64,000 nt of DNA. It comes from Aeromonas sp. FDAARGOS 1405 (GTDB taxonomy: Bacteria > Pseudomonadota > Gammaproteobacteria > Enterobacterales > Aeromonadaceae). Below, one piece after another: positions 44,798 through 55,701 of this stretch. Both the position numbers and the translations under genes were made by a program. Each line of letters starts with the position of its first letter. Position 1 is the first letter of the stretch. Below the pieces are notes generated by a model. It did not search any database. It worked only from the letters and a program-made list of their open reading frames with translations, and was not told the DNA's origin. The stretch covers positions 532,001-596,000 of the forward strand of contig NZ_CP077311.1 in assembly GCF_019048265.1 (NCBI RefSeq). The letters are read 5' to 3'.

Positions 44798-45056
44798 CCC
44801 ACACTCCTTGCTTGGCGCTCACGCCTCAAAACTTAAACGGTCCGGAACCACGGGGAGCCGCCTCAGACTATCAGCCGACAACGTGCTGGTGCCATGGCAT
44901 TGCTCATCCCACACTCCTTGCTTGGCGCTCACGCCTCAAAACTTAAACGGTCCGGAACCACGGGGAGCCGCCTCGGACTATCCGCCGACAACGTGCTGGT
45001 GCCATGACATTACTCATCCCAACACGCCTTGATTGGCGCTCACGCCTTAAAACGGA
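44789..45056. repeat. Tandem repeat, 110-bp unit, two full and one partial copy
   Basis: Copies span 44789-44898, 44899-45008 and a partial 45009-45056. The first two differ at only about three positions. Each begins with the cysC start codon and ribosome site in reverse (ATTGCTCATCCCACACTCC). Leftward transcripts therefore carry two extra copies of the SD-ATG before the real cysC start; these open 14-codon and 24-codon frames. Confidence 0.93.
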
Positions 45057-46771
45057 AACAGCAGGGGCACCATCACAATCACCCCGAGGCTATAGGCCAG
45101 CGAGACCGGCAGGGCCAGCTTGAGGTAGTCCGGCATCTTGTAGTTGCCCGCGGCATAGACCATCAGGTTGGTCTGGTAGCCGTAGGGCAGGATAAAGCTG
45201 GAGCTCGCCCCGAACAGCACCGCCAGAATAAACGGCATGGTCGAGACATCCATGCTGAGCGCCAGCTGGTAACCCATGGGGAAGGCCAGCGCGGCGGCGG
45301 CGTTGTTGCTCATCAGCTCGGTCAGCACTAGGGTAAACACATAGATACCGATAAAGGCGATGATGGGGCTGGCACCGTTGAACTCCCCCATCAGCCAGTC
45401 GGCGATAAGCTTGGCCAGTCCGCTCTTTTCGAGCTGATCGGCGATGGCCAGCGCCCCGCCCACCACCAGCCAGATATCCAGCGGGAAGCGGCGGCGGATC
45501 TCGTCCAGGGTCAGAATGCGGGTGAGCAGCAACGCCACCAGCATCAGCAGCAACCCCTTGAACAGCGGCACCAGATCGAATACCGAGAGCGCCAACACCC
45601 CGAGAAAGCCCAGCACCACGGCAGCGCTGCGCTTGCCATCGAGGCGGGTGGAGGCCTCCAGCCCGCTCACCACCACAAACTCCCGCCCCAACGATTTGTT
45701 GCGGGCAAACTGGGGGCCGGGGGCCAGCAGCAAGGTGTCACCGGCATGCAGCTCAATCTGGCCGAGGCCACCGGTGAGCTGGGTTTCGCCGCGGCGCACC
45801 GCCAGCACCACCGCATCGAAGTGGGTGCGAAATTCGGCATCCTTGATGGTCTGACCCACCAGCCGCGAGCTGTGGCTGACGATCACCTCCACCAGATGCT
45901 GGCCGTTGAGGCGGTGCTGGCCGTAGAGATCCAGCCCCTTCATCTCCTGCAACACGCCGACGCTCTCCACATCGCCGCAAAAGAGCAGTACGTCCCCTTC
46001 GTGCAGCTCGTGTTCCGGCTGCACCGGGCAGATCACCTGATCGCCGCGAATGATTTCCGCCAGATAGAGGCTTTTCAGGCTGCGCAGGCCATTCTCCTTG
46101 ACGCTGCGCCCCGCCAGCGGCGATCCGGCGCCCACCTTGGCTTCGAGAAAGTAGCCAGATTCCCGGCTCATCTCGGTATCCTGCTCCGGCAGGTGGCGGG
46201 CAAACAGCAGCACGGCCACCAGACCGGTCAGCAGGGTACCCGCCCCCACCATAAAGAAGTCGAACATGCCGAGCGGCGGTACCCCCATCTTGATGAGGAA
46301 GCTGTTGACGATCAGGTTGGTGGAGGTGCCGATCAGGGTCAGCACCCCGCCAAAAGTGGCCGCGAAGCACATGGGCAGCAGCAGCCGCGATGGCGCATGG
46401 TTGGGGTTGCGTTTGACCGCTCCCAGCATGGAGGCCACCACGGCGGTGTTGTTGACGAAGGCAGACAGGAAGGCGGTGGAGAACCACACCTTCACCAGCA
46501 CCTTGTTGAATGAACCCGTGCCCACCAGATTGGCGAACCAGCTCATGATGCGGGTCTTCTCCACCGCCAACGACACCAGCAGCAACAGCACCAGCGTCAG
46601 CAGGGCACTGTTGGTGTAGCCCGCCATCACGGCGTTGATATCCGCCAGCCCGCTCAGGTAGGTGATGAGCACGGCGCCCGAGAAGAGCAGCGCCGGGCGG
46701 AGTTTGCCCTGGATCAGCAGGGCCACGAGAGCAGCCAGCAGACCCAGCACCAGGAATTGTTGCCAGGTCAT
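45047..46771 (-). CDS. SLC13-family permease with TrkA-C domains, probable sulfate transporter
   Basis: A 574-aa membrane protein. An N-terminal bundle (ALLTLVLLLLVSLAVEKTRI, NNTAVVASMLGAV, LIGTSTNLIVNSFL) and a C-terminal bundle with the mirrored motif (MSNNAAAALAFP, GYQTNLMVYAAG) surround two cytoplasmic TrkA-C/RCK_C domains (about 205-375). This is the DASS/ArsB-like fold, widely called SLC13. Its place between cysN and cysC strongly suggests sulfate uptake, and vibrios have the same arrangement; substrate is inferred. ATG 46771 has AAGGAG upstream, and the open extension to 46861 overlaps cysN. It starts 4 bp after the cysN stop. Confidence 0.88.
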   Translation of the reverse strand: MTWQQFLVLGLLAALVALLIQGKLRPALLFSGAVLITYLSGLADINAVMAGYTNSALLTLVLLLLVSLAVEKTRIMSWFANLVGTGSFNKVLVKVWFSTAFLSAFVNNTAVVASMLGAVKRNPNHAPSRLLLPMCFAATFGGVLTLIGTSTNLIVNSFLIKMGVPPLGMFDFFMVGAGTLLTGLVAVLLFARHLPEQDTEMSRESGYFLEAKVGAGSPLAGRSVKENGLRSLKSLYLAEIIRGDQVICPVQPEHELHEGDVLLFCGDVESVGVLQEMKGLDLYGQHRLNGQHLVEVIVSHSSRLVGQTIKDAEFRTHFDAVVLAVRRGETQLTGGLGQIELHAGDTLLLAPGPQFARNKSLGREFVVVSGLEASTRLDGKRSAAVVLGFLGVLALSVFDLVPLFKGLLLMLVALLLTRILTLDEIRRRFPLDIWLVVGGALAIADQLEKSGLAKLIADWLMGEFNGASPIIAFIGIYVFTLVLTELMSNNAAAALAFPMGYQLALSMDVSTMPFILAVLFGASSSFILPYGYQTNLMVYAAGNYKMPDYLKLALPVSLAYSLGVIVMVPLLFPF

Positions 46772-46775
46772 GGGC

Positions 46776-48203
46776 TTACTCCTTGCTTGTGTCGTTACCG
46801 ATGGCAAGGGCTTGCCAGTGCGGGAAGTGCTTGCGCACCAGGGCGTTGAGCTCGATCTCAAACTCGCTGTAGTGCCCTTTTGCCGCTTTGGCCGCCAAGC
46901 CTTCCACTATCATGCCGGCGCCGACGGTGACGTTGGTCAGCCGGTCGATCAGGATAAAGCTGCCGGTATCGCGGATCTCCTGATACGGGTCGAACGCCAC
47001 CGGGTCGGTGAGGCTGAGCTCGCACAGGCCAATCTCGTTGAGCTTGAGCTCGCTCGCAGGCAGCTCGTCCAGCTTGTTGATCTCGATGCGGTGGCGGATA
47101 GCCTCCACCTGACCACGGCTCTTCTTGGTGGCCAGTTTGACGTCGTAGACCCGGCCCGGTTGCAGGGACTCCTCCCCCATCCAGACGATATGGGCCAGCA
47201 CATTCTGGGTCACTTGCGGCCGCTTGGCGGCATCCACCAGCAGGTCGCCGCGGCTGATGTCGATCTCGTCGGCAAAGGTGACCGTGATGGCCTGACCCGG
47301 CAGGGCGTACTCCAGATCGCCGTCGAAGGTGACGATGCGAGTGACTGTGCTCTCCTTGCCCGACGGCAGCACCGCAAGCCGGTCGCCGACCCGCAGAATG
47401 CCGGAGGCAAGCGTGCCCGCGAAGCCGCGAAAATCGAGGTTGGGGCGGTTCACATACTGCACCGGCAGGCGTACCGGATGGCGCTCCAGCTCGCGCTCAA
47501 CCTCGGCAGACTCCAGCAGAGCAAGCAGGGTTTCGCCCTGATACCAAGCCAGCTTGTCGCTCTGGTTGACCACGTTGTCACCGTCCAGCGCCGAGACCGG
47601 CACGATATGGATGGTGTCGACGCTGAGCTTCTTGGCGAACTCGCGGTAGTCGGCACTGATGCGCTCGAACACCTCCTGACTGAACTCCACCAAATCCATC
47701 TTGTTGACTGCCACCACGAACTGCTTGATGCCGAGCAGGCTCGCGATAAAGCTGTGGCGGCGGGTCTGATCCAGCACGCCTTTGCGGGCGTCGATCAGGA
47801 TGATGGCCAGATCGCAAGTGGAGGCGCCGGTGGCCATGTTGCGGGTGTACTGCTCGTGGCCCGGGGTATCCGAGATGATAAATTTGCGCTTGGCGGTGGA
47901 GAAGTAGCGGTAGGCCACGTCGATGGTGATGCCCTGCTCGCGCTCTGCTTGCAGGCCATCCACCAGCAGCGCCAAGTCCAGCTTCTCGCCGGTGGTGCCC
48001 AGCTTCTGGCTGTCGGACTCCAGCGCTTTGAGCTGATCTTCATAAATCTGCTGGGAGTCGTGCAGCAGGCGACCGATAAGGGTGCTCTTGCCGTCATCCA
48101 CGCTGCCGCAGGTGAGAAAACGCAGCAGACTCTTGTGCTGCTGGGCGTGCAGATAGGCTTCAATGCCCTGTTCGGTGATGGCGGTCTGAATATGGCTGTT
48201 CAT
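46776..48203 (-). CDS. cysN: Sulfate adenylyltransferase subunit 1 (GTPase)
   Basis: GTP-hydrolysing subunit of ATP sulfurylase. Translation-factor G motifs are [20 protein letters not shown] and NKMDLV, and the switch-region sequence [16 protein letters not shown] is intact. Two beta-barrel domains follow. Length 475 aa matches E. coli CysN, and the protein is not fused to CysC, which is a separate gene here. Confidence 0.97.
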   Translation of the reverse strand: MNSHIQTAITEQGIEAYLHAQQHKSLLRFLTCGSVDDGKSTLIGRLLHDSQQIYEDQLKALESDSQKLGTTGEKLDLALLVDGLQAEREQGITIDVAYRYFSTAKRKFIISDTPGHEQYTRNMATGASTCDLAIILIDARKGVLDQTRRHSFIASLLGIKQFVVAVNKMDLVEFSQEVFERISADYREFAKKLSVDTIHIVPVSALDGDNVVNQSDKLAWYQGETLLALLESAEVERELERHPVRLPVQYVNRPNLDFRGFAGTLASGILRVGDRLAVLPSGKESTVTRIVTFDGDLEYALPGQAITVTFADEIDISRGDLLVDAAKRPQVTQNVLAHIVWMGEESLQPGRVYDVKLATKKSRGQVEAIRHRIEINKLDELPASELKLNEIGLCELSLTDPVAFDPYQEIRDTGSFILIDRLTNVTVGAGMIVEGLAAKAAKGHYSEFEIELNALVRKHFPHWQALAIGNDTSKE

Positions 48204-48215
48204 GCTGACGACTCC

Positions 48216-49124
48216 TTAGAAATATCCCTGACGCTTCTTCTGCTCCATGGAGCCGGCCTGATCGTGGTCAATCAGCCGCCCTTGCCGCTCGCTCGAAGTG
48301 GTGAGCAGCATCTCTTCAATAATTTCCGGCAAGGTGGTGGCATCAGATTCGATGGCCCCGGTCAGCGGGTAGCAACCGAGGGTGCGGAAACGAACCAGCT
48401 CCTGCTTCACTTCGTCTTCCGGGCCGATGGGCATACGATCGTCATCCACCATGATCTTGATGCCGTTGCGCTCCACCACCGGACGGTAAGCGGCGAAGTA
48501 GAGCGGCACTATGTCGATCTTTTCCAGATAGATGTATTGCCAGATATCCAGCTCGGTCCAGTTGGAGAGCGGGAACACCCGGATGCTCTCCCCCTTGTTG
48601 ACCTGGCTGTTGTAAACGCGCCACAGCTCCGGGCGCTGGTTCTTCGGATCCCAGCGGTGGGACTTGTCACGGAAGGAGTAGACCCGCTCCTTGGCGCGGG
48701 ACTTCTCCTCGTCGCGACGGGCGCCACCGAAGGCTGCGTCGAAGCCGTATTTGTTGAGCGCCTGCTTGAGCCCCTCGGTCTTCATGATGTCGGTGTGCTT
48801 GCCACTGCCGTGGACGAAGGGATTGATGCCCATGGCGAGCCCTTCCGGGTTCTTGTGGACGATAAGATCCAGCCCGTACTTCTTGGCGGTCTCGTCGCGG
48901 AACTTGATCATCTCCTTGAACTTCCAGTCGGTATCGACGTGAAGCAAGGGGAACGGGATCTTGCCCGGATAGAAGGCCTTGCGGGCCAGATGCAACATGA
49001 CGGAGGAGTCCTTGCCGATGGAGTACATCATCACCGGGTTTTCAAATTCGGCAGCCACCTCGCGGATGATATGGATGCTCTCGGCTTCCAGCTGCTGCAG
49101 ATGTGTCAATCTTTCACGGTCCAT
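48216..49124 (-). CDS. cysD: Sulfate adenylyltransferase subunit 2
   Basis: Catalytic ATP-PPase subunit that forms APS from sulfate and [20 protein letters not shown] is the PP-loop, with [26 protein letters not shown] and the C-terminal [18 protein letters not shown] 49124 gives [20 protein letters not shown] like E. coli, with GAGGA upstream; the open frame to 49205 is not homologous. Length 302 aa. It is 12 bp from cysN. Confidence 0.97.
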   Translation of the reverse strand: MDRERLTHLQQLEAESIHIIREVAAEFENPVMMYSIGKDSSVMLHLARKAFYPGKIPFPLLHVDTDWKFKEMIKFRDETAKKYGLDLIVHKNPEGLAMGINPFVHGSGKHTDIMKTEGLKQALNKYGFDAAFGGARRDEEKSRAKERVYSFRDKSHRWDPKNQRPELWRVYNSQVNKGESIRVFPLSNWTELDIWQYIYLEKIDIVPLYFAAYRPVVERNGIKIMVDDDRMPIGPEDEVKQELVRFRTLGCYPLTGAIESDATTLPEIIEEMLLTTSSERQGRLIDHDQAGSMEQKKRQGYF

Positions 49125-49220
49125 GTTGGTCCTCGGGTCATTGCTTATGCGCCTGCTCGGGGCGCTGGGTGGTTCAGTGCGCGGCCGCGCTGGCAGCCGC
49201 ATCAAATATCTCTTTCTCGG

Positions 49221-50669
49221 TCAGGCCAGCTGCACCAGCTTGAGGTCGCAGCCATCGAGATCCGGGTTAGCGCGCTGCTGCTGGCCGCTCTTTTCCCCGC
49301 TTTTTTCTCCAAACCAGGCGAGCCGATCGCGCAGGGCGACCACTTCGCCGATGACGATAAGCGACGGGCTCACCGCCTGTTTGGCAAGCTCAGCCAAGTC
49401 GGCCAGCGTGCCGGTCAGCACCCGCTGGCGGGATGTGGTGCCGCGCTCGATGATGGCGATGGGGGTAGATGTGCTGCGGCCATGCTCCACCAGCTGCTGC
49501 TGGATATGCTCGGAGCGCATCAGCCCCATGTAGATGACCAGGGTCTGACTGGTAGCAGCGAGCTGCTGCCAGTCGGGCTCCTTGCCCTCTTTCTGGCAAT
49601 GGCCAGTGATAAAGACGGCGCTCTGGGCGTAATCACGGTGAGTGAGCGGAATGCCGGCATAGGCGGTGGCACCGGCGGCGGCCGTGATGCCGGGCACCAC
49701 CGAGAAGGGGATTCCTTCATCGGCCAGCACTTCCAGCTCCTCGCCACCCCGGCCAAACATAAAGGGATCGCCCCCTTTCAGCCGCACCACCCGGTTGCCC
49801 GCCTTGGCGTATTCCACCAGCAGGCGATTGGTCTCCTCCTGCGGCACGCTGTGGGCGCCCGCCTTCTTGCCGACCGACACCAGAGTGGCATCACGACGCA
49901 CCAGATCGAGGATCTCGGCGGAGACCAGCTGGTCGTAGAGCACCACTTCGGCCTGTTGAATCTGTTGCAGCGCCTTGAGGGTCAACAGGCCCGGATCGCC
50001 AGGGCCCGCGCCGACCAAGACCACTTCGCCCACTTCGCTTTTCGCCTGATCGAGGCCATCACTCAGCCACTGCTCGGCCCCTTGCCAATCCTCTTTTTCA
50101 ATCAGGCTGGCGAGGGTGTTGGAGGCAAAGGCGCGCTCCCAGAAGCGGCGGCGGTCGGATATGGAAGAGAGCACCCGCTTGGCCTTGTCACGGACCCGGC
50201 CGGAGAGCTCGGTCAGCCCGCCAAGATGGCGCGGCAGCAGGCTCTCCAGCCGCTCGCGCAGCAAGCGCACCAGCACCGGCGCCTTGCCGCCGCTGGAGAC
50301 CGCCACCATCAGCGGCGAGCGATCAATGATCGAGGGGAAGATAAAGCTGGAGCGCTTGGGGTCATCCACCACGTTCACGAACAGGCCCAGCTGATTGGCA
50401 CTTTGATAAACCAGTGCGTTGACTTCGACGTTGTCGGTCGCCGCCACCACCAAAATCTGGCCTGCCAGATGGGCAGGGGTAAAACGCTCCGCCAGATGGG
50501 TAAAACGACCGGTGAATTCCGCAAATTCCGGTTCAAGCTCCGGGGAGACCAGGGTCAGCCGGGCACCGGCTGCCAGCAGCAGGCGCGCCTTGCGCAGGGC
50601 AACCTCGCCCCCGCCCACCAGCAGTACCGGGCGGCCTTCCAACTTGGCAAACATAGGTAAATAATCCAT
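49221..50669 (-). CDS. cysG: Siroheme synthase (methyltransferase/oxidase/ferrochelatase)
   Basis: Trifunctional enzyme converting uroporphyrinogen III to siroheme for sulfite and nitrite reductases. The N-terminal precorrin-2 dehydrogenase/ferrochelatase has GGGEVALRKARLL and SSGGKAPVLVRLLRE. The C-terminal SUMT methyltransferase has VGAGPGDPGLLTLKAL, LKGGDPFMFGRGGEE and GITAAAGATAYAGIPLTHR. Length 482 aa. It begins the leftward cys operon 97 bp before cysD. A long rightward open frame on the other strand is a composition artefact. Confidence 0.96.
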   Translation of the reverse strand: MDYLPMFAKLEGRPVLLVGGGEVALRKARLLLAAGARLTLVSPELEPEFAEFTGRFTHLAERFTPAHLAGQILVVAATDNVEVNALVYQSANQLGLFVNVVDDPKRSSFIFPSIIDRSPLMVAVSSGGKAPVLVRLLRERLESLLPRHLGGLTELSGRVRDKAKRVLSSISDRRRFWERAFASNTLASLIEKEDWQGAEQWLSDGLDQAKSEVGEVVLVGAGPGDPGLLTLKALQQIQQAEVVLYDQLVSAEILDLVRRDATLVSVGKKAGAHSVPQEETNRLLVEYAKAGNRVVRLKGGDPFMFGRGGEELEVLADEGIPFSVVPGITAAAGATAYAGIPLTHRDYAQSAVFITGHCQKEGKEPDWQQLAATSQTLVIYMGLMRSEHIQQQLVEHGRSTSTPIAIIERGTTSRQRVLTGTLADLAELAKQAVSPSLIVIGEVVALRDRLAWFGEKSGEKSGQQQRANPDLDGCDLKLVQLA

Positions 50670-50863
50670 TTCGGCCCATCCCTCGGAACACGACTAATAT
50701 GGGGCGACTATAGGCAGGGCAGCTTATCCCTCAAAATAATAAAAAATGCTTTTTAATGCGTTTTGGTAATTAGCAAAGCCAATTCATGACAAAGGCGTAC
50801 AAAGTCACTTGTGGTACCTGACGCCAGACCATAGGCTAGGGACTGTGTTTCATAAGGAGCTAA

Positions 50864-51790
50864 ATGATGAATGAATCATTGATTGTGCTAGGGATTTTCG
50901 TGTTCCTGGTGCTCGCCACCCTGAGCGCGGGCATCAAGATAGTGCCCCAGGGCTACAACTGGACGGTGGAGCGCTTCGGCCGCTACACCCGCACCCTGAC
51001 CCCGGGCCTCAACCTGCTGATCCCCTACGTGGATCGGGTCGGCCACAAGATCATCATGATGGAGCAGGTGCTGGATATCCCGGCACAAGAGGTGATCTCC
51101 CGCGATAACGCCAACGTCACCATCGACGCCATCAGCTTTGTGCAGGTGGTGGATGCCCGCAAAGCGGGTTATGAGGTCAACGATCTCACCAGCGCCATCC
51201 GCAATCTCACCATGACCAATATGCGCACCGTGCTCGGTGCCATGGAGCTGGACGAGATGCTCTCCCAGCGCGACACCATCAACGAGAAACTGCTGCGCAC
51301 CATGGATGCCGCCACCGCCCCCTGGGGCATCAAGGTGACCCGCATCGAGATTAAAGATGTGCGCCCACCGCTGGCACTGGTCGAGGCGATGAACGCCCAG
51401 ATGAAGGCCGAGCGCCAGAAACGGGCCGAGGTACTGGAGGCCGAAGGGGTGCGCCAGTCCAAAATCCTGAAAGCGGAAGGCGAGAAGCAGTCCCAGATCC
51501 TCAAAGCCGAGGGTGAGCGTCAGGCCGCCTTCCTCGCCGCAGAAGCGCGGGAGCGGGCTGCCGAGGCGGAAGCCAAGGCGACTCATATGGTATCCCAAGC
51601 CATCGCCGCCGGAGATCTGCAGGCCATCAACTACTTCGTGGCCCAGAAATATACCGAGGCACTGGCCCGCATCGGTGAAGGCCCCAACAGCAAGATCATC
51701 ATGATGCCGCTGGAAGCAGGCAGCCTGATTGGCTCTGTGGCTGGCATGGCCGAGCTGTTCAACAAAGATGGCAAGGGCAGCAAGTCATGA
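50864..51790 (+). CDS. qmcA: SPFH/stomatin-family membrane protease-associated protein QmcA
   Basis: A 308-aa inner-membrane protein: one N-terminal helix ([20 protein letters not shown]), then the SPFH/band-7 domain ([19 protein letters not shown] and the [20 protein letters not shown] segment). A long Ala/Glu coiled coil follows ([20 protein letters not shown] onward). E. coli QmcA interacts with the FtsH-HflKC protease complexes. It overlaps the NfeD gene by 4 bp; this two-gene pairing is common. It diverges from cysG. Confidence 0.92.
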   Translation: MMNESLIVLGIFVFLVLATLSAGIKIVPQGYNWTVERFGRYTRTLTPGLNLLIPYVDRVGHKIIMMEQVLDIPAQEVISRDNANVTIDAISFVQVVDARKAGYEVNDLTSAIRNLTMTNMRTVLGAMELDEMLSQRDTINEKLLRTMDAATAPWGIKVTRIEIKDVRPPLALVEAMNAQMKAERQKRAEVLEAEGVRQSKILKAEGEKQSQILKAEGERQAAFLAAEARERAAEAEAKATHMVSQAIAAGDLQAINYFVAQKYTEALARIGEGPNSKIIMMPLEAGSLIGSVAGMAELFNKDGKGSKS

Positions 51791-52242
51791 CAGCCCTGTT
51801 AGAGGGGCTGACCCACTGGCACTGGCTGGGACTCGGCTTCATTCTGCTGGCCATCGAGGTGCTCGGCTCGGTGGGCTTTTTGCTCTGGACCGGCATCGCC
51901 GCGCTGGAAGTGGGGCTACTGCTGCTGATCTGGCCCTTTGGTTGGCAGGCACAGTTGCTTCTGTTTGCGGTGCAATCCCTGCTCACCACCTGGGCCTGGT
52001 GGCGCTGGCAGCACCAGCGCGACAACTCGGGTCAGGATGCCGCCAGCACCATCAACGAGCGGATGCAGAGCTATATGGGCCGCGAGCTGACCCTGCTGGA
52101 TGATGTCACCCAGGGCACCAGCCGGGTGCATCTGGACGATACGGTCTGGACGGTGCGCTGCGACGAGTCGCTGCCTGCGGGCAGCAAGGTCAGGGTAGTG
52201 GGGGCCGACTCCCACATCCTGCTGGTTGAACCCCGCAACTGA
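51787..52242 (+). CDS. NfeD-family membrane protein (partner of QmcA)
   Basis: A 151-aa protein with two or three N-terminal helices ([21 protein letters not shown] and [21 protein letters not shown]) and a C-terminal OB-fold ([22 protein letters not shown] and the [20 protein letters not shown] segment). NfeD-like proteins are encoded next to stomatin-type proteins and are thought to act with them in membrane quality control. Coupling by a 4-bp overlap supports this here. Confidence 0.9.
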   Translation: MTALLEGLTHWHWLGLGFILLAIEVLGSVGFLLWTGIAALEVGLLLLIWPFGWQAQLLLFAVQSLLTTWAWWRWQHQRDNSGQDAASTINERMQSYMGRELTLLDDVTQGTSRVHLDDTVWTVRCDESLPAGSKVRVVGADSHILLVEPRN

Positions 52243-52264
52243 CGCAACTCTGCCGTCGAGTCAT

Positions 52265-52296
52265 AAAAAAGCCCGCGATCGCTCGCGGGCTTTTGT
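52265..52296. terminator. Bidirectional terminator after the NfeD gene
   Basis: The stem AAAAGCCCGCG/CGCGGGCTTTT has an A-run on the left and a T-run on the right. It serves the NfeD gene and the convergent receptor gene. Confidence 0.88.
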
Positions 52297-52311
52297 CTCT
52301 CTGGCTGCCAC

Positions 52312-54417
52312 TCAGGTACGCAGCCGATCGAGCTGACTGGCGAGCGCCGTGGCCGCTTGCTCCAGCGCCTCGCTCAGTTGATGGCTGGAGCTGGCCTCCT
52401 GCCCAATCACGTTGGCGGTATCACCGATCCGCATCAAATTCTTGTTGATATCGTCACTGACGGCGCTCTGCTGCTCGGCGGCGGTAGCCACCTGACTGAT
52501 GTGGTCGTGGATCTGCTGGATCTGCGCCACCACCCGATTGAGCGCCTCGAACGCCTGCTCGGTGCCCTGCACCGTGGTGGTGGAGCGCTCGATGCCGGTA
52601 TTCATCAGACGTTGACTGCTGCTCACCTCTGTTTGCAGGCTACCAATCAGCTGGCCGATCTCGTCGGTCGATTCACGGGTCTTGTTGGCCAGCGCCCTTA
52701 CCTCATCCGCCACCACAGCAAAGCCACGGCCCATATCACCCGCACGTGCCGCTTCGATGGCGGCATTGAGGGCCAGCAGATTGGTCTGCTCGGCAATGGC
52801 ACGGATCACATCGAGGATCCGGCTGATATTGGTGCTGCGCTGGGCCACCAGCGCCACCGCTTTATCCGCCTCATGCATATCGCCGACCAGAGTATGGATC
52901 TCGTTGCGAGCATTGCTGAGGGTCTGCTGGGCGGTATTGATGTGGTGGGTCGCCGCTTCCGACTCCTGCGCCGCCTGCTCGGCATAACCCGCCACGCTGA
53001 CTGCCGTGGTGCTCATCTGATGCATGGCGCTCACCACGCTCTCCAGCTCCAGATTCTGCTCGTCCAGACTACTGCGCATGGTGTCGGCGGTATGTTTCAT
53101 CTCCCGCGCCTGCTGGTAGACCTGCTGACCAATCCCCTTGCTCATTTGCACCATGCCCCGCAGCTTGCCGAGGAAGGCATTGAGCTGAGAACCCAGATCG
53201 ATCAGCTCCTGATGGGTGTCGATCTCCATCTGCTGGGTCAGGTCCCCCTCGTTGCTGGAGAGATGGCCCACATGGCGGCTGATAAGAGAAAGTGGCGCTG
53301 TGATGGTCTGGATAAACCAGACCAGCAGCCCCAGCACCAACAGGGTAATCCCGCCCATGGCGATGATCTGCTGCCGCTGGGCATCCACCAGCAGGGTGCC
53401 CAGTTCATTGCTGATGGCGTGAGCCTTGCCGAGCGCCAGCGCCTTGGGCACCTTGATCATCAACCACCACTGGGTATTGGCTGCCTCAACCCGGATGGGC
53501 TGATGAAGAATGAAGTCACTGTCGCTGCTGACCGGCTGACCGTCAGGCAGGGTCAGGCCCACCTCCTTGAGTGGACGGCCCAGCTTGTCGGCATAGCGGT
53601 TGCTGCCCACAATCAGCCCCATCTTGCTGACCAGAGTCACATCCGCCTTGTTGTCATAGAGGCTCTTGCCAAGGTTTTCAGCTAGTTGCTGGAAGATGGG
53701 CAGGTTCATATCCACTCCGGCCAGCCCGACAAACTTGCCGTCACGCAGCACGGGCACCGTCAGGCTGGTCATCAGCATCTTGTTGCCCGGGCTGATTTCG
53801 TAGAGGTAGGGCTCCATCAGGCAGGGCTGGCGGGTATCGCGGCCACAGAGATACCACTCGCTGTTGCGAATGCCGAACTCGTTGAGGGAGGTATCAAACT
53901 TGGCCTCGCTGGCAGCGGCGTCCACCGCTTGCTGGGCGACGGCCCCTCCCTGATCCTTGGTGAAATAGACCTCCAGACTCCCCTTGCTTGCCACCGAGTG
54001 GCTGGCCCCGCCCAGCCAGTTGCCATCCTCGCCATCATAGCCATCCGGTTCAAACTGGGCATAAATGGAGCTGATCCCGCTCGCCTGCTGCAGGCTGCTG
54101 CCGAGCAGAGACTCCACTTGGGGCCGCGACAAGCGCAGTTCCGGTTTGACCATCCCGGCTTCAATCTGGGCGGTCACGGTCAGGGGGATCTGATAGGAGT
54201 TCTGCATCAGCGAGGCAATCTGGATGGCATAGCGCTCTGCCTGATACTGCAGGCTGCGGGAGACCTCCTCTTCCAGTGCATCGCTGGTCTGGGTCATCAC
54301 CATGTTGCGAAGGGAGCTGAAAGAGGCCGATTGCAACAGGGTCATGGCCAGCCCGGTCAGCAGAAAGAGCCCCATGGTAAGGCACAACAACTTGAACTTG
54401 AGGGAACGTTGCTTCAT
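52312..54417 (-). CDS. Methyl-accepting chemotaxis protein with large periplasmic sensor
   Basis: A 701-aa chemoreceptor. Helix 1 ([19 protein letters not shown]) is followed by a periplasmic domain of about 300 residues of dCache type ([26 protein letters not shown] and [11 protein letters not shown]). Helix 2 ([19 protein letters not shown]), a HAMP region and the signalling domain follow, with core [35 protein letters not shown]. The ligand is unknown; dCache receptors commonly bind amino acids or small amines. ATG 54417 has AAGGAG upstream; the extension to 54471 has no such site. Confidence 0.9.
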   Translation of the reverse strand: MKQRSLKFKLLCLTMGLFLLTGLAMTLLQSASFSSLRNMVMTQTSDALEEEVSRSLQYQAERYAIQIASLMQNSYQIPLTVTAQIEAGMVKPELRLSRPQVESLLGSSLQQASGISSIYAQFEPDGYDGEDGNWLGGASHSVASKGSLEVYFTKDQGGAVAQQAVDAAASEAKFDTSLNEFGIRNSEWYLCGRDTRQPCLMEPYLYEISPGNKMLMTSLTVPVLRDGKFVGLAGVDMNLPIFQQLAENLGKSLYDNKADVTLVSKMGLIVGSNRYADKLGRPLKEVGLTLPDGQPVSSDSDFILHQPIRVEAANTQWWLMIKVPKALALGKAHAISNELGTLLVDAQRQQIIAMGGITLLVLGLLVWFIQTITAPLSLISRHVGHLSSNEGDLTQQMEIDTHQELIDLGSQLNAFLGKLRGMVQMSKGIGQQVYQQAREMKHTADTMRSSLDEQNLELESVVSAMHQMSTTAVSVAGYAEQAAQESEAATHHINTAQQTLSNARNEIHTLVGDMHEADKAVALVAQRSTNISRILDVIRAIAEQTNLLALNAAIEAARAGDMGRGFAVVADEVRALANKTRESTDEIGQLIGSLQTEVSSSQRLMNTGIERSTTTVQGTEQAFEALNRVVAQIQQIHDHISQVATAAEQQSAVSDDINKNLMRIGDTANVIGQEASSSHQLSEALEQAATALASQLDRLRT

Positions 54418-54557
54418 GCGACAACTCCTTATGGCAGAATAACAACGAATTACTTGAGTATATTCGCCCACTTGCGCTTCACCCGATTTGTTGATGGGTT
54501 TGTGGCAGGCTTCTGGTTATAATTTTTGCCTTCCCGAGCGTTGATGGAACAGTCGCA

Positions 54558-55631
54558 ATGAGCAATGCACTGAGCAGTGTCCCGCCGGTAGTCGCGATGG
54601 ACTACCCCTTTCCGGCCAAACCTCTTCCCCTGAGTGCCGAGCAGAGAACGACCTTGACCACAGAAATCAAGGCGCTGCTCAAGGAGCGCAAAGCGGTACT
54701 GGTCGCCCACTACTACACGGATCCCGAGATCCAGGCGCTGGCCGAAGCCACCGGCGGTTTCGTCGGTGACTCGCTGGAGATGGCCCGCTTTGGTCGCGAT
54801 CACGAGGCGCAGACCCTGATCGTCGCCGGGGTACGTTTCATGGGCGAGACCTCCAAGATCCTGAGCCCCCACAAGCGGGTGCTGATGCCGACTCTGGAGG
54901 CCGAATGCTCCCTCGATCTGGGCTGTCCCATCGAACAGTTCTCCGCCTTCTGCGATGCCAATCCCGACCATACCGTGGTGGTCTACGCCAATACATCGGC
55001 TGCGGTCAAAGCGCGGGCTGACTGGGTGGTGACCTCCAGCATTGCGCTGGAGATCGTCGAACACCTCGACAGTCTGGGTCACAAGATCATCTGGGGCCCG
55101 GATCGCCATCTGGGCGCCTATATCGAGAAGAAGACCGGGGCGCAGATGCTGCGCTGGCAGGGCCACTGCATCGTCCACGACGAGTTCAAGGCCCGTGCCC
55201 TGCGCGAGCTGAAAGAGCAGAATCCGGACGCCGCCGTGCTGGTTCATCCGGAATCCCCCGCCTCGGTGATCGAGCTGGCCGATGCGGTGGGCTCCACTAG
55301 CCAGCTGATCAAGGCGGCCAAAGAGCTGCCCCAGCAGAAGCTGATCGTGGCGACCGATCGGGGCATCTTCTACAAGATGCAGCAGGCCTGTCCGGAGAAA
55401 GAGATGGTGGAAGCACCGACCGGTGGCGATGGCGCTACCTGCCGCAGCTGCGCCCACTGCCCCTGGATGGCGATGAACGGTCTGGTGGCGATCAAGGAGG
55501 CGCTCACCGACGGTGCCGAGCGCCACGAGATCCATGTCGATGAAGCGCTGCGGGTAAAGGCCCTCATTCCGCTCGACCGAATGCTCAATTTCGCAGCCGA
55601 ACTCAAGCTCAAGACCCAGGGCAACGCCTGA
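54558..55631 (+). CDS. nadA: Quinolinate synthase
   Basis: [4Fe-4S] enzyme that joins iminoaspartate and dihydroxyacetone phosphate in NAD synthesis. Motifs are [53 protein letters not shown] and [10 protein letters not shown]. The C-terminal [13 protein letters not shown] holds the third cluster Cys. Length 357 aa. It is monocistronic, flanked by the receptor gene on the other strand and a strong terminator. Confidence 0.97.
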   Translation: MSNALSSVPPVVAMDYPFPAKPLPLSAEQRTTLTTEIKALLKERKAVLVAHYYTDPEIQALAEATGGFVGDSLEMARFGRDHEAQTLIVAGVRFMGETSKILSPHKRVLMPTLEAECSLDLGCPIEQFSAFCDANPDHTVVVYANTSAAVKARADWVVTSSIALEIVEHLDSLGHKIIWGPDRHLGAYIEKKTGAQMLRWQGHCIVHDEFKARALRELKEQNPDAAVLVHPESPASVIELADAVGSTSQLIKAAKELPQQKLIVATDRGIFYKMQQACPEKEMVEAPTGGDGATCRSCAHCPWMAMNGLVAIKEALTDGAERHEIHVDEALRVKALIPLDRMLNFAAELKLKTQGNA

Positions 55632-55651
55632 TTGCCACCGTCACGAGATGC

Positions 55652-55684
55652 AAAGAGGGCTCCCGCGGGAGCCCTCTTTATTTA
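55652..55684. terminator. Bidirectional terminator after nadA
   Basis: AAAGAGGGCTCCCGCGGGAG and its continuation form an almost perfect palindrome followed by TTTATTTAT. It is shared with the convergent mutarotase gene. Confidence 0.88.
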
Positions 55685-55701
55685 TCTGAACCTCATCCTG
55701 C

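Noticed and set aside
44789..45056. CRISPR array
   Set aside because: Units are 110 bp and directly adjoining, without unique spacers, and they contain the cysC start region. There are no cas genes.
46662..50660. A rightward open frame of more than 1300 codons opposite the cys genes
   Set aside because: The minus strand encodes cysD, cysN, the permease and cysG with clear motifs. The opposite frame is kept open by high GC and codon bias, has no domain and is rich in His/Gln/Leu, as is usual for antisense shadows.
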